Part shown: piece after piece, positions 38,200 to 47,298 of the stretch | Layout: each line of letters begins with the position of its first letter | Position numbering within the stretch: position 1 is the first letter of the stretch | Translations under genes and position numbers: made by a program | Notes under the pieces: model-generated | Seen by the model: the letters and a program-made list of their open reading frames with translations, nothing else | Told to the model about the DNA's origin: nothing | Databases searched by the model: none | Origin: Mariprofundus sp. NF | GTDB lineage: Bacteria; Pseudomonadota; Zetaproteobacteria; Mariprofundales; Mariprofundaceae | DNA: 64,000 bases | Assembly: GCF_013387455.1 (NCBI RefSeq) | Contig: NZ_VWNC01000002.1 | Span: 297,001-361,000 of the forward strand | Reading direction: 5' to 3'

Positions 38200-40257
38200 C
38201 TATTCTCCTTCATTTCCGGCAAGGCCGGAGTGACGCAGCAGCGCATCCACACTTGGCTTGCGGCCACGGAAGGCCACGAAGGCATCCATGATCTCCTTAC
38301 TGCCGCCAATACTGAGCAGCTCCTTACGCAGACGTCCTGCAGTCTCGGCATTGAGCACACCCTCCTCTTCAAAGGTGGCATAAACATCGGCCGACAGCAC
38401 TTCGGCCCACTTATACGAGTAGTAACCCGCCGCATAACCACCGGCAAAGATATGGCTAAAACTGTTCTGGAAACGGTTGAAGGCGGGCGGTGAAATCACC
38501 GACACCTCACTGCGCACCCGATCCAGAAGTTGCTGCACCGACTCACTGCCTGCCGGATCATACTCACTGTGCAGCAGCACATCGAACAGGGCAAATTCAA
38601 TCTGGCGCAACATAATCATTGCCGACTGGAAATTCTTTGCCGCCAGCATCTTATCAAACAGGGCTTCAGGCAGCGTCTCGCCTGACTCGTAATGTTTAGC
38701 AAAGAGCTCTACCACCTGCCGCTCCCAGCAGAAGTTCTCCATAAACTGACTAGGCAATTCAACGGCATCCCACGGCACGCCACGGATACCGGATACACCC
38801 AGCTCAGAGACCGAGGTCAGCATATGGTGCAGGCCATGGCCGAACTCATGGAACAGCGTGGTCACCTCATCATGGGTCCACAGCGCTGGTCTATCACCAA
38901 CTGGCGCATCGAAGTTGCAGACCAGATAGGCCACCGGCAGCTGCAGGGAGCCATCGGGTTTGCGCCAACGCACAATGCACTCATCCATCCATGCACCACC
39001 ACGTTTATGGGCTCGCGCATAGGGATCGAGATAGAAGGCTGCGATCTGCTCACCACTGCTATCGAACAGTTCGAAGTAGCGAACACTCGCATGCCATTTC
39101 GGCACGTTCTCATTCTCACGGATTGAGATACCGTAGAGCTTCTCCACCAGCCCGAACATACCGTTCACAACACTCTTTTCAGGGAAGTAGGGCTTAAGCT
39201 CCTCCTGTGAAATCGCATAGGTTTTCAGACGCAGCCTCTCAGCAGCATAGGCCACATCCCAGGCCTGCAGATCATCCAGCCCCAGCTCTGCCGCGGCAAA
39301 GGTCTGCAGTTCAGCAAACTCCTGCTCGGCAATCGGTCTGCTTTTGGCTGCCAGTTCACGCAGGAAACCGGTCACCTCATCCACATCTGTCGCCATCTTG
39401 CTGGCCAGCGATGATGCCGCGTAGTGTTCAAAATCGAGCAGAGAAGCAGCCTCCGCACGCAGAGCAAGGATCTCAACAATCACCGGCGTATTGTCCAACT
39501 CACCGCTTGAAGCGCGGGTCACATATTGCCGATACATCGTTTCGCGCAGCTCCCGCTTCTCGGCAAACTGCATAAACGGCACATAGGAGGGGGCATCAAG
39601 GGTAATCAGCCAGCCGCCCTCTCTGTCTGACTGCGCAGCACGCTGCGCCGCAGAGGCGAGAATAGATTCCGGTAGCCCGGCAACATCAGCCGCCTCGGTG
39701 ATGTGCAGTTCAAAAGCCTGCGTGGCATCAAGCACATGCTGACCGAATGCCGTGGTCAACTCAGAGAGTTTCATCTGAATGGCTTTAAATCGCGCTTTGG
39801 CATCACCCTCAAGCTCAGCACCGGAGAGTTTGAAATCACGCAATGCATGTTCAATCACCTGTCGCCGCTCTTGAGACAAGCTTGGAAAATCATCCCGATC
39901 CGCCACCTTGCGGATCGCCGCATAGAGCGCCTCATTCTGCGCCAGCTCACTCGACCACTCGGTCATCTTCGCCACACCCTGCTGGTAGATCGGACGCAGC
40001 TCTTCAGAATCACAGACCGCGTTGAGGTGGCCGACCGGCCCCCAGACACGCCCCAGTGACTCCTCAATCTGCTCAAGCGGCAGCATCAGTGAATCCCAGT
40101 CGGGGTTGGAAATATCGGTCAGTCCGGTAACAACCTGACGTGCACGATCAAGTTCGGCATCAATAGCCGGCAGCACATGTTCAGGTCTGATCTGATCAAA
40201 AAGTGGAAGTTCAGTGGTGATCCCTTTCAGGATCGGGTTGGTAGTAGAGTCATTCAT
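38200..40257 (-). CDS. prlC: Oligopeptidase A (M3 family metallopeptidase)
   Basis: Zinc peptidase of 685 residues that degrades short peptides, including freed signal peptides. The zinc motif HEXXH is in TLFHEFGHGLHHML, with the third ligand Glu in the following helix region. The N-terminal start (NPILKGITTELPLFDQIRPEHVLPAID) and the length match OpdA/PrlC. It has no signal peptide, so it acts in the cytosol. It heads a minus-strand cluster with a small membrane protein and yajD. Confidence 0.95.
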   Translation of the reverse strand: MNDSTTNPILKGITTELPLFDQIRPEHVLPAIDAELDRARQVVTGLTDISNPDWDSLMLPLEQIEESLGRVWGPVGHLNAVCDSEELRPIYQQGVAKMTEWSSELAQNEALYAAIRKVADRDDFPSLSQERRQVIEHALRDFKLSGAELEGDAKARFKAIQMKLSELTTAFGQHVLDATQAFELHITEAADVAGLPESILASAAQRAAQSDREGGWLITLDAPSYVPFMQFAEKRELRETMYRQYVTRASSGELDNTPVIVEILALRAEAASLLDFEHYAASSLASKMATDVDEVTGFLRELAAKSRPIAEQEFAELQTFAAAELGLDDLQAWDVAYAAERLRLKTYAISQEELKPYFPEKSVVNGMFGLVEKLYGISIRENENVPKWHASVRYFELFDSSGEQIAAFYLDPYARAHKRGGAWMDECIVRWRKPDGSLQLPVAYLVCNFDAPVGDRPALWTHDEVTTLFHEFGHGLHHMLTSVSELGVSGIRGVPWDAVELPSQFMENFCWERQVVELFAKHYESGETLPEALFDKMLAAKNFQSAMIMLRQIEFALFDVLLHSEYDPAGSESVQQLLDRVRSEVSVISPPAFNRFQNSFSHIFAGGYAAGYYSYKWAEVLSADVYATFEEEGVLNAETAGRLRKELLSIGGSKEIMDAFVAFRGRKPSVDALLRHSGLAGNEGE

Positions 40258-40333
40258 GTCCTGAACGATAAATCACCCCACCCCGGACGCAAGTCTAACG
40301 ATTTTAGGTGAATAAAAGCAGAGTACAAAAAAA

Positions 40334-40354
40334 GGCCCGACACAAGGTCGGGCC
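40334..40354 (-). terminator. Terminator after the Asp/Ser/Lys-rich peptide gene
   Basis: Arms GGCCCGAC and GTCGGGCC (40334-40341 and 40347-40354) with a 5-base loop. On the minus strand it ends in a seven-T run (40333-40327). Confidence 0.88.
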
Positions 40355-40372
40355 ATTCAGAGCATCTCTTAA

Positions 40373-40555
40373 TTAGTGTTTATCGTCACTCTTGTCATCA
40401 CTCTTATCATCGCTTTTGTCGTCACTTTTATTATCTTTGGATTTACTGTCTGACGCAGACTTGGAGTCATGACCATGATCGCCTGCATAAGAAGCTGGCA
40501 CCACTGCAAATGAAGCTGCGATAAGCAGTGTGAACATAAAAATAAGTTTTTTCAT
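40373..40555 (-). CDS. Secreted Asp/Ser/Lys-repeat peptide
   Basis: Short protein of 60 residues with a signal peptide (MKKLIFMFTLLIAASFAVVPASYA, cleavage near SYA-GDH). The mature part of about 36 residues is composed almost only of Asp, Ser, Lys and His, with four SDDK units near the end. It has no fold that I recognise. The ATG at 40555 has GGGG upstream, and a strong terminator follows the stop, so it looks like a complete single-gene unit. Strongly charged repeats could bind metal ions, mineral surfaces or the cell envelope, but this is conjecture. Confidence 0.6.
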   Translation of the reverse strand: MKKLIFMFTLLIAASFAVVPASYAGDHGHDSKSASDSKSKDNKSDDKSDDKSDDKSDDKH

Positions 40556-40725
40556 TATAATATCCCCGTAAATGTGAATTAAACAGCAGCGCAAAATGGC
40601 AGGTTCACAAAACATTGTCACTAACATTTCACATCAACAAGATGCAGGACCTTGGAAAGCTATCTACACCAACAAACCTGCTGGTTTCGTGACTATGTGA
40701 TGCGCACGGATACACTACGGCGCAC

Positions 40726-41095
40726 GGAGTGGTCTGGACGGTCGCGTTGGGTGCTTGCATCCACCGAGGAAAGTCCGGGCTGCACAGGGCAAGGCGCCGG
40801 TTAACGGCCGGTGAGGGCGACCTCGAGGAAAGTGCCACAGAGACTTAGACCGCCAACCGCCTCTTCGGAGACCGTTGGTAAGGGTGAAAAGGTGCGGTAA
40901 GAGCGCACCGCCCGATCTGGTAACAGGTTGGGGCATGGTAAACCCCGCCTGCAGCAAGGCCAAATAGGGAAGTGCTAAGCGTGGCCCACGTTTACTTCCG
41001 GGTAGGCTGCTTGAGCCTGCTGGCAACAGCAGGCCTAGATGAATGACCGTCTCCTCCCTCGGGAGAGACAGAACCCGGCTTACAGGACCACTCCG
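40726..41095 (+). ncRNA. rnpB: RNase P RNA component (class A)
   Basis: About 370 bases. The ends pair (GGAGTGG at the 5' end with CCACTCC at the 3' end) to form helix P1. The universal core is present: GAGGAAAGTCCGGGCT near 40768 (CR I), the GAGGAAAGTGCCACAG segment (P10-P12 region), GGTAAACCCC (about 40937, the tRNA CCA-binding P15 region), and AGATGAATGACCG with ACAGAACCCGGCTTA at the end (CR V). The RNA removes the 5' leader from tRNA precursors. A TACACT -10-like box lies at 40711-40716, 10 bases before the 5' end. Confidence 0.96.
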
Positions 41096-41143
41096 TATTT
41101 TATCTTTGTTCGATTACCGTTAGCGTTGGGATTGAAGTATACA

Positions 41144-41285
41144 AACATCTGCTTCCATGCAGATGTTCTTAACGCAAAGGGAAAAACGTCGTTTCCCCTT
41201 TGCTTACAAAATCAGGCATCTCCATGCATGATTTTGGCGGCCCTTCCATGGCCCGCAGGCATGCTCTGAACTTTTCAGATCATGC
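41144..41285 (-). ncRNA. Tandem hairpin array; candidate CsrA-binding sRNA or structured leader
   Basis: Five adjacent hairpins fill 142 bases between rnpB and sspB: 41144-41167 (9-base perfect stem), 41174-41203, 41208-41235, about 41237-41256, and 41259-41285. On the minus strand three loops expose ATGGA or GGAG (near 41155, 41221 and 41246), the A-N-GGA type bound by CsrA in CsrB/RsmY sRNAs. On the plus strand the same array would be a 5' leader of sspB. No convincing minus promoter or T-rich terminator is seen, so strand and function are unproved. Confidence 0.4.
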
Positions 41286-41310
41286 TTAGACTGGAGGTAG
41301 AGGAACTGAT

Positions 41311-41859
41311 ATGAGCTTAAGCTTCGCAGATGCCGCCAAAGCCAAACAGCTGCGGGAATATTTCGCCGAACATGGCCGTATCTATATTGTAGTAGATGCC
41401 ACCAGCGATGATGTGGATGTTCCTGATTCACTCAAAGGTGATCCGGCTCTGCGCCTGGTACTTAACTCCCGCATGCCTCAGATCATTCATATCCGGGAAG
41501 ATTCCCTTGAGTCCAACTTCTCTTTTTCCGGTGTCTCCTACCCCTGCAAAATACCGATGTTCAAGATCTGGGCTGCCTATCTTCCTGAGGGTGATCTGGA
41601 GCAGGGCATTATCTGGGACGACTGTGTACCAGAGATGATCAGAGCCATTGTTAAAGCGGTACGCAGCAATATGAGTGATGAAGAGCTTGAGGCCGATGTG
41701 AGTGAAGAGATGCAGGCCTCAGCACCGGAAGCCAACAATGCCGATGCTGCGCCCACCTCAATGATCACAGTGATTGAAGGCGGCGGCTCAAAAGCTGATG
41801 GTCAATCGGATGAGCCTGCAAAAGAGCGTAAAAAAGGTCACCTGAGGATCGTAAAATGA
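41311..41859 (+). CDS. sspB: SspB, ClpXP specificity-enhancing factor
   Basis: Protein of 182 residues. The N-terminal substrate-binding domain (about 8-115) has LREYFAEHGRIYIVVDATSDDVDVP and FSFSGVSYPCKIPMFKIWAAYL, matching SspB, which delivers ssrA-tagged peptides to ClpXP. A flexible acidic Ala/Glu linker follows, and the last residues GHLRIVK form the ClpX-docking tail. It therefore links functionally with smpB at 55.4 kb in trans-translation. Its stop overlaps the next gene by 4 bases. An array of hairpins lies just upstream. Confidence 0.85.
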   Translation: MSLSFADAAKAKQLREYFAEHGRIYIVVDATSDDVDVPDSLKGDPALRLVLNSRMPQIIHIREDSLESNFSFSGVSYPCKIPMFKIWAAYLPEGDLEQGIIWDDCVPEMIRAIVKAVRSNMSDEELEADVSEEMQASAPEANNADAAPTSMITVIEGGGSKADGQSDEPAKERKKGHLRIVK

Positions 41860-42812
41860 TCAGACGACTACTGCCCTTTCTGCTGCTTTTACTGCTTCCA
41901 CACACGGCTCTGGCCGCCAATGATGCCCGCATGCAGATCGAAATCCTTGCCGATGATGAAAAGGGCCAAACGGTGGAGTACCTGCACGGCAACATCCGCA
42001 AAGCCGCCGATCTGGCACTGCCACAACTCTGGCAGCGCATCGTGCTGCAAGCCGATCAGCATAAAATTCCCAACAACGTCAAAGCGGTACTCTTCCTTCA
42101 GCGCGCCACCCCGGTTGAGAACGGTGTCTCCGTCACCTTCAATCAGCGCCGTGTAATATCATTTCTGAAGAAGAATGACATTGCTCATATTCCTGAACAA
42201 CCCAACTGGATTCTCTCTGTTCAACTCTCCAACGCTTCCGGCCGCTCCATGCCTGAATCTGCTGCCATGCTGCAGGAGTATGCCGCAAAAACCGGTTCGG
42301 ACTGGGGTTATGGTCTTGATGGCGGCAGCGAGTCGCTGGTGCTGCACTGGCGCTGGCTCGATAGCAGGCAGATCACCCTCAGTGTGCGCGGCACATCCAA
42401 ACTGGGTGAACTCGCAGAGACCCGCACAGTCAGATCGGGTGACCCTTTCAGACAACTTAAACCATGGCTCTCCGAGATCATGTTGCAGGCACGTGATGCT
42501 TACGCCTCCAATGCAATCCCTGTTGAGGTTGCCCCGACGCTTACCACAGGTGCAACAAAAGAAGCCAGCCCGCAGAAAACGTTCCTGACCCTCAGCATTG
42601 AGCGGCAGGCATCGCTACCTGAACAGGTACTCTTTGAAGAGGAGTTGCGCCGTGATCCGCGTATTCTCGACCTCTCACTCAAGCAGGTGAACCCGGATGG
42701 CCAGCAGTATCGCCTGCAACTTCGCGACGCAGATGATCAGTGGCTGACTCACTGGTTCAAACGCAGAGGTCTAACTCTCTCACCAACCATCGAAGGGTGG
42801 GTGGCACGCTGA
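41856..42812 (+). CDS. DUF2066 periplasmic protein
   Basis: Protein of 318 residues with a signal peptide (MIRRLLPFLLLLLLPHTALA) and a soluble periplasmic body. The sequence after the signal (LPQLWQRIVLQADQHKIPNN, RRVISFLKKNDIAHIPEQPNWILSV) fits DUF2066, a proteobacterial family without an assigned function. Its place just upstream of a CDP-alcohol phosphatidyltransferase and hda is a familiar order and supports the call. It overlaps sspB by 4 bases. Confidence 0.78.
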   Translation: MIRRLLPFLLLLLLPHTALAANDARMQIEILADDEKGQTVEYLHGNIRKAADLALPQLWQRIVLQADQHKIPNNVKAVLFLQRATPVENGVSVTFNQRRVISFLKKNDIAHIPEQPNWILSVQLSNASGRSMPESAAMLQEYAAKTGSDWGYGLDGGSESLVLHWRWLDSRQITLSVRGTSKLGELAETRTVRSGDPFRQLKPWLSEIMLQARDAYASNAIPVEVAPTLTTGATKEASPQKTFLTLSIERQASLPEQVLFEEELRRDPRILDLSLKQVNPDGQQYRLQLRDADDQWLTHWFKRRGLTLSPTIEGWVAR

Positions 42813-42828
42813 TAACAGAGCCAACTTA

Positions 42829-43389
42829 GTGAACGATCGCATCCTCAATATCCCGAACATTCTGACGCTGGCCCGCATCGTCATTACCCCCTTTATTGTC
42901 TTTGCAATTCTGGAGGGCGAGGCTACCTTTGCACTGGTTCTGATGGGTATTGCCGGCATCACCGATATGCTTGATGGCGCCATTGCCCGCCACTTCAACC
43001 AGCGCAGCATTGTCGGCGCATTTATGGATCCACTGGCAGATAAGCTGATGCTGCTGAGCACCATCGTTACTCTCTTTTTCATCAACGAGATCCCTCTGTT
43101 TCTCTTTCTTGCCGTGGTCTTCCGCGATCTGGTGATTATGGTCGGCGCCATCGCTTATGAGGTGGTCACCGGCAAACTGGAGATGCTGCCCACCATGAGC
43201 TCCAAGATCACCACGGTACTACAGATCACACTGGTGCTGACCGTGCTCGCCGATATGGCCTGGCAGTTGCCTGCTGAACTTTTCTCTCAGACCGTCATCT
43301 GGACAACCTTTGCCTTCACCTGCATCTCAGGTGTTCAGTATATGGTGGTATGGATGCGTAAAGCGGTCACCGACGAAGACGCAGCCTGA
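42829..43389 (+). CDS. CDP-alcohol phosphatidyltransferase family protein
   Basis: Membrane enzyme of 186 residues with about five helices and the catalytic pattern DG-X2-AR-X8-G-X3-D-X3-D in MLDGAIARHFNQRSIVGAFMDPLADKL. It moves a phosphatidyl group from CDP-diacylglycerol to an alcohol. PgsA-like phosphatidylglycerophosphate synthase is the closest match (start NIPNILTLARIVITPF), but members near hda are often paralogues, so the alcohol is left open. Start is GTG 42829. The stop and the hda start share one base (TGATG). Confidence 0.88.
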   Translation: MNDRILNIPNILTLARIVITPFIVFAILEGEATFALVLMGIAGITDMLDGAIARHFNQRSIVGAFMDPLADKLMLLSTIVTLFFINEIPLFLFLAVVFRDLVIMVGAIAYEVVTGKLEMLPTMSSKITTVLQITLVLTVLADMAWQLPAELFSQTVIWTTFAFTCISGVQYMVVWMRKAVTDEDAA

Positions 43390-44108
43390 TGGAAAAAAAT
43401 CAACTGCGTCTGCAGCTGCCGCTACCGGTGAGCTATGACTACCACAACTGGTTTCGCCATGATGGCGTCGAGGATGCCTGCAATCGCCTGGCCCTGTGGA
43501 CCGTACATGGTGGCCGCATCTGGTTGAACTCCGAATCAGCGGCAGGCAAAACGCACCTCTTACGCACCATCAGTGAAGACCACCCCAGCGTCGCACTGCT
43601 CACCATCGACGCAACGCAGGCGCTGGATGCAAGCTGGGCGCTGGCGCAACAGTGGGTTAAAAGGCTTGAAGCCAAGAGTCACTGGATGATTGATGTGGAG
43701 GCTGGCGATCTGCCTCAAGCCGCTGCACTGGCCCTATTCCACTGCCTTGAGCGGGCTCGTGACCTGCAACGACCTCTGATTATCGCATGGCGCGGTAATA
43801 TCGAACTGCTGCCACCAGAACTATCATCACGGCTGCTGGCTATGGAGAGCATCACCCTGAGCCCGCCACAGGATGATGCAGGACTACTGCATATCCTCGG
43901 TAATAGCGCTGGCAAACTGCAGTGGGATATCCGCGAGCAGGTACTGCAATCAATGCTCACCTACCTGCCACGCCAGCTCGATATTCTGATTCCTGCACTC
44001 AGAGAGCTGGAGCGGCTCTCCTTTGAGCAGAAACACAAACCCGGCCCCGCCTGGGTAAAACAGCAACTGACCCGTATTGCCGAAGCGTTACATCCCCGTC
44101 TGCTTTAA
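43389..44108 (+). CDS. hda: DnaA-related regulator Hda
   Basis: AAA+ protein of 239 residues related to the DnaA core. The N terminus has the beta-clamp-binding motif (QLRLQLPLP) that Hda uses to sit on the sliding clamp and trigger ATP hydrolysis by DnaA. A weak Walker A (SESAAGKTHLL) follows. Walker B is altered (WMIDVEAGDL), as in other Hda proteins. The text YDYHNWFRHDG is the usual DnaA-like pre-core. Its 3' end overlaps the converging gene on the other strand by 21 bases. Confidence 0.85.
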   Translation: MEKNQLRLQLPLPVSYDYHNWFRHDGVEDACNRLALWTVHGGRIWLNSESAAGKTHLLRTISEDHPSVALLTIDATQALDASWALAQQWVKRLEAKSHWMIDVEAGDLPQAAALALFHCLERARDLQRPLIIAWRGNIELLPPELSSRLLAMESITLSPPQDDAGLLHILGNSAGKLQWDIREQVLQSMLTYLPRQLDILIPALRELERLSFEQKHKPGPAWVKQQLTRIAEALHPRLL

Positions 44109-44903
44109 TAGCTTCTGAGATTCCCTGACATAGGTGGCAAGACGTTTACGCCAGCCGGGTAGCCAGCGCAGTTCATTGCGTTCAGGCGGAGAAAATTCTA
44201 CTCGCCGGGTTAGCATCTGATCTGCCGATTCAGAGAAGGATTTGACAGCACTCACGCCCACATCGTTTCCCTGCATGTTTTCAAGCACCTGCAGCAAGCC
44301 CCAACCTTTATTCTGATAACGCTCTTTGGGATTGCTGCCTTCACCCTTGAAATTGACATAGTCGATCAGGGCATACATGCCCATGGGAGATTTCGCCACA
44401 CGCTCAAACTGCTGCCGAATCTGTTTCTGTTGGGCGCTATTCAGACCTGCCAGAAGGGTGGGTAGAGCCTGCTCAAAGCGCTGCAGCATAAACTGCGTCT
44501 GCAAGGGTTTTGTCTCGATGAGCAGCTGGCGCAATTGAGAGAGGCTTGCGGAATGCGAAGCTGCGATAAAATGCTGTCGATCTGACCACGGATTCGGACG
44601 TGTGGGATCAGCCTCCAGCCAACCGGGCAGCTGAACACCCCGCTGCGCCATAAAGGCAAGCAGCGCCGGAAAACTTTCGCTGAAAGGTTTCTCACTACCT
44701 GCGGGATACCAGATAAAATGACCAATACCGAGGGAGGCGAACGCTTCACCCTCATTCCATGAGGTCAGGCAGCTATCTTTGGCAGCACACTCATTCTGGA
44801 AAACAAGCCCTGCAATCTGCTGCAACTCAGCCTCACCGATATCTCGCGCCTGCGCGGATAGCGGTAGCAGCAATAGCAGCGCTAAGAGGAGGGGTTTAAC
44901 CAT
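44088..44903 (-). CDS. Conserved periplasmic protein of unknown function
   Basis: Protein of 271 residues with a signal peptide ([15 protein letters not shown]). The mature part starts with a recognisable conserved block ([36 protein letters not shown]) containing a cysteine pair and an early Glu, then NFKGEG and [12 protein letters not shown] have the impression of a conserved proteobacterial family with lysozyme-like features, but cannot name it. The 5' end overlaps trmFO by 22 bases, and the 3' end overlaps hda by 21 bases on the other strand. Confidence 0.65.
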   Translation of the reverse strand: MVKPLLLALLLLLPLSAQARDIGEAELQQIAGLVFQNECAAKDSCLTSWNEGEAFASLGIGHFIWYPAGSEKPFSESFPALLAFMAQRGVQLPGWLEADPTRPNPWSDRQHFIAASHSASLSQLRQLLIETKPLQTQFMLQRFEQALPTLLAGLNSAQQKQIRQQFERVAKSPMGMYALIDYVNFKGEGSNPKERYQNKGWGLLQVLENMQGNDVGVSAVKSFSESADQMLTRRVEFSPPERNELRWLPGWRKRLATYVRESQKLLKQTGM

Positions 44904-46225
44904 TCATCCAGTGCGAGCAGTGCAATATCAGAGACCGAACGCCTGCGCTCAGCTCTTGAGAAGCGGCGTTTGCCTTCGCGTTTTTTACCCGGAGGCAACA
45001 GGCCGAAATTGATATTCATCGGCTGAAAGTCTGCGGTTCTGGTCTGGGAAATATGCGCCAGAAGTGCACCGTGCGCGGTGTTCTCCGGTGGTGCTTCGGG
45101 CTCTTCACCCTGAGCAAGGGCAGCAAGGAAACGCCCAGCCATCAAACCCATGGAGGCCGACTCCACATAACCCTCCACACCGGTAATCTGACCGGCGAAG
45201 AGAACGCGCGGATCAGATTTCAGGCGAAGCGTGCCATCAAGCAGGTCGGGCGATTTGATAAAGGTATTGCGATGCAGCGAACCGAGTCGGAAAAACTCGG
45301 CATTCTCTAAGCCCGGAATCATGGTAAAAACGCGCTTCTGCTCCCCGTAGGTCATTTTGGTCTGGAAGCCGACCATATTCAGCAGTGAACCCATACGGTT
45401 ATCACGCCTGAGCTGTACCACGGCGTACGCCTTCTCGCCAGTTTCAGGATGATCCAGCCCGACCGGTTTCATCGGCCCGAAACGCGGCGTGTCTTCACCA
45501 CGCTCGGCCATCTCTTCGATCGGCATGCAACCCTCGAAAAAGGGAATGTCCTCGAAATCTTTAAACGCCACCTTCTCAGCGCTGACCAGCTCGGCGATAA
45601 ACGCCTTGTACTGCTCGGCATTCATCGGACAGTTGAGATAATCACCTGCCTCACCCTCTTCGACATTTTTATCGTAGCGGTTTTTCCAGTAGCAGATATC
45701 CATGTTAATCGATTCAGCATCAAGCACCGGCGCAATCGCATCAAAGAAACAGAGACGATCTATACCCGTCAATTTCTGAATCTCATCATAGAGGCCATCG
45801 GAGGTGAGTGGACCCGAGGCGATCAGCACCAGGCCATCAGCAGGGATCTCTGTGACTTCACCCTCAATAAATTCGATCAGTGGTTCCGCACGCAGCGCTG
45901 CAGTCACCATCTCGGAGAACTGCTCGCGATCCACCGCCAGTGCGGTTCCGGCAGGGATACGCGCTTTGTCACCACAATCCATGATCAGCGAATCCATGCG
46001 CCGCATCTCTTCATGCAGCAGACCTACAGCATTCTCCAGATGATCGGCGCGGAAGGTGTTGGAGCAGACAAGTTCAGCACAGTTGCCGGTATTGTGGGCC
46101 GGTGTCATTTTCACAGGCCGCATCTCATGCAAGCGCACCGGCACGCCACGTTTGGCCAGCTGCCAGGCCGCTTCTGAACCGGCAAGTCCGGCGCCAATAA
46201 TGGTTACAGTTTGTATATTACTCAT
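44882..46225 (-). CDS. trmFO: Folate-dependent tRNA (uracil-54-C5) methyltransferase
   Basis: FAD protein of 447 residues that makes ribothymidine at tRNA position 54 using methylenetetrahydrofolate. The FAD loop is at the N terminus ([21 protein letters not shown]), followed by LHEMRP and the conserved [18 protein letters not shown], which carries a key cysteine. [20 protein letters not shown] and [10 protein letters not shown] near the end are family hallmarks. TrmFO is common in Gram-positives, alpha- and deltaproteobacteria but not in most gammaproteobacteria, which use TrmA. This helps to place the organism. Its stop overlaps the unknown periplasmic gene. Confidence 0.95.
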   Translation of the reverse strand: MSNIQTVTIIGAGLAGSEAAWQLAKRGVPVRLHEMRPVKMTPAHNTGNCAELVCSNTFRADHLENAVGLLHEEMRRMDSLIMDCGDKARIPAGTALAVDREQFSEMVTAALRAEPLIEFIEGEVTEIPADGLVLIASGPLTSDGLYDEIQKLTGIDRLCFFDAIAPVLDAESINMDICYWKNRYDKNVEEGEAGDYLNCPMNAEQYKAFIAELVSAEKVAFKDFEDIPFFEGCMPIEEMAERGEDTPRFGPMKPVGLDHPETGEKAYAVVQLRRDNRMGSLLNMVGFQTKMTYGEQKRVFTMIPGLENAEFFRLGSLHRNTFIKSPDLLDGTLRLKSDPRVLFAGQITGVEGYVESASMGLMAGRFLAALAQGEEPEAPPENTAHGALLAHISQTRTADFQPMNINFGLLPPGKKREGKRRFSRAERRRSVSDIALLALDEWLNPSS

Positions 46226-46234
46226 GGCGTAAAC

Positions 46235-47080
46235 CTAACCTTCAGCCAGAGAGTACAACAACTGAATCTCTTCGGGCCAGATGGTCTCATCAATCGTCTC
46301 AAGCACCATCGGGATATCATCAAAGGCTTCGTGATTCATAATGAAACGGAATGCATCCAGCCCCATCTCACCCTGGGTGAGCGAGTGGTGGCGATCCACG
46401 CGTGAGGCAAACTTGGCTTTGGAACCATTGAGATGCATGCCGCGCAGATAGTTATAGCCAACGACGGCATCAAATTCAGCAAAGGTTTTTTCGCAATCTT
46501 CAGGCGTACGCAGATCATAACCGGCAGTAAAGGTGTGGCAGGTATCAAGACAGACACCAACACGCGCCTTATCTTCAACACCATCAATGATCGCAGCCAG
46601 ATGCTCAAAACGAAAACCCATATTACTGCCCTGACCACTGGTATTCTCAATCACCGCTGTCACACCCTCGGTTTGATCCAGCGCCCAGTTGATCGATTCG
46701 GCAATGCGTTTCAGGCAATCCTCTTCAGAGATCTTCTTCAGGTGTGAACCGGGATGAAAGTTGAGTAGTGGTAAGCCCAGCTGCTCACAGCGCTGCAACT
46801 CATCAAGAAAAGCGTGGCGTGATTTCGCCAGAGGCTCCTCTTCAGGATGCCCCAGATTAATCAGGTAGCTGTCATGCGGCAGTACATGTTTAGGCAAAAT
46901 ACCCGCTTTTTCCAGGTTAATTTTGAAGGCAGCAATGCTCTCATCTGTCAGAGGTTTAGCCGCCCACTGGCGCTGATTTTTGGTGAACAGCGCAAAGGCA
47001 CTTGCTCCCATCTCCATAGCTCTTAACGGTGCGTTTTCAACGCCACCTGCTGCACTGGTGTGTGCTCCGACAAATTTCAC
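46235..47080 (-). CDS. nfo: Endonuclease IV
   Basis: AP endonuclease of 281 residues with a TIM barrel and three zinc ions, which cuts DNA 5' to abasic sites. Start [18 protein letters not shown] and metal-ligand motifs [35 protein letters not shown] and [22 protein letters not shown] are all present. Length equals that of E. coli Nfo. It precedes trmFO by 9 bases, so they are probably co-transcribed. An inverted-repeat element lies upstream of its start. Confidence 0.96.
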   Translation of the reverse strand: MKFVGAHTSAAGGVENAPLRAMEMGASAFALFTKNQRQWAAKPLTDESIAAFKINLEKAGILPKHVLPHDSYLINLGHPEEEPLAKSRHAFLDELQRCEQLGLPLLNFHPGSHLKKISEEDCLKRIAESINWALDQTEGVTAVIENTSGQGSNMGFRFEHLAAIIDGVEDKARVGVCLDTCHTFTAGYDLRTPEDCEKTFAEFDAVVGYNYLRGMHLNGSKAKFASRVDRHHSLTQGEMGLDAFRFIMNHEAFDDIPMVLETIDETIWPEEIQLLYSLAEG

Positions 47081-47096
47081 ATCAAACTCCTAGCCT

Positions 47097-47251
47097 GCAT
47101 TATTCACAAACAGTACTGCACCCTTGCTTGTTCCTTCACTCGCAACGAATCCCTTATCAGTCGTTCGTATGCACGGCTACGCACTCTTTCTTCTGAATCC
47201 GTTGCGAGTAAAGCCCCGGCGCAATCATCACAGCGATTTATGAATAATGCA
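47097..47251. repeat. Inverted-repeat element upstream of nfo
   Basis: TGCATTATTCACAAA (47097-47111) pairs with TTTATGAATAATGCA (47237-47251) with one mismatch. Inside, ACTCGCAACG (47138-47147) pairs perfectly with CGTTGCGAGT (47200-47209). The element is non-coding and fills most of the 218-base gap between the PLP deaminase gene and nfo. It looks like a small palindromic insertion or a remnant. The nfo promoter would have to lie within or beside it. Confidence 0.6.
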
Positions 47252-47298
47252 GGGTACAACTTCAATTCGGAGCGCAGACTAGCGAATCCCCACTGCAA

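Noticed and set aside
40629-41026. Two minus-strand open frames within and beside rnpB
   Set aside because: They overlap the conserved RNase P RNA sequence, whose core motifs explain the region.
41144-41203. First two hairpins as the terminator of rnpB
   Set aside because: They begin about 50 bases after the mature end and have no T run on the plus strand, so a terminator reading is weak.
42829-43389. Firm assignment as pgsA
   Set aside because: The catalytic motif proves the CDP-alcohol phosphatidyltransferase family, but copies next to hda can be paralogues with other alcohols, so the symbol was withheld.
45449-46177. Open frame of 242 codons on the plus strand opposite trmFO
   Set aside because: It lies wholly inside the well-supported trmFO gene on the other strand, with no family resemblance and no ribosome site. 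It is a by-product of codon use.
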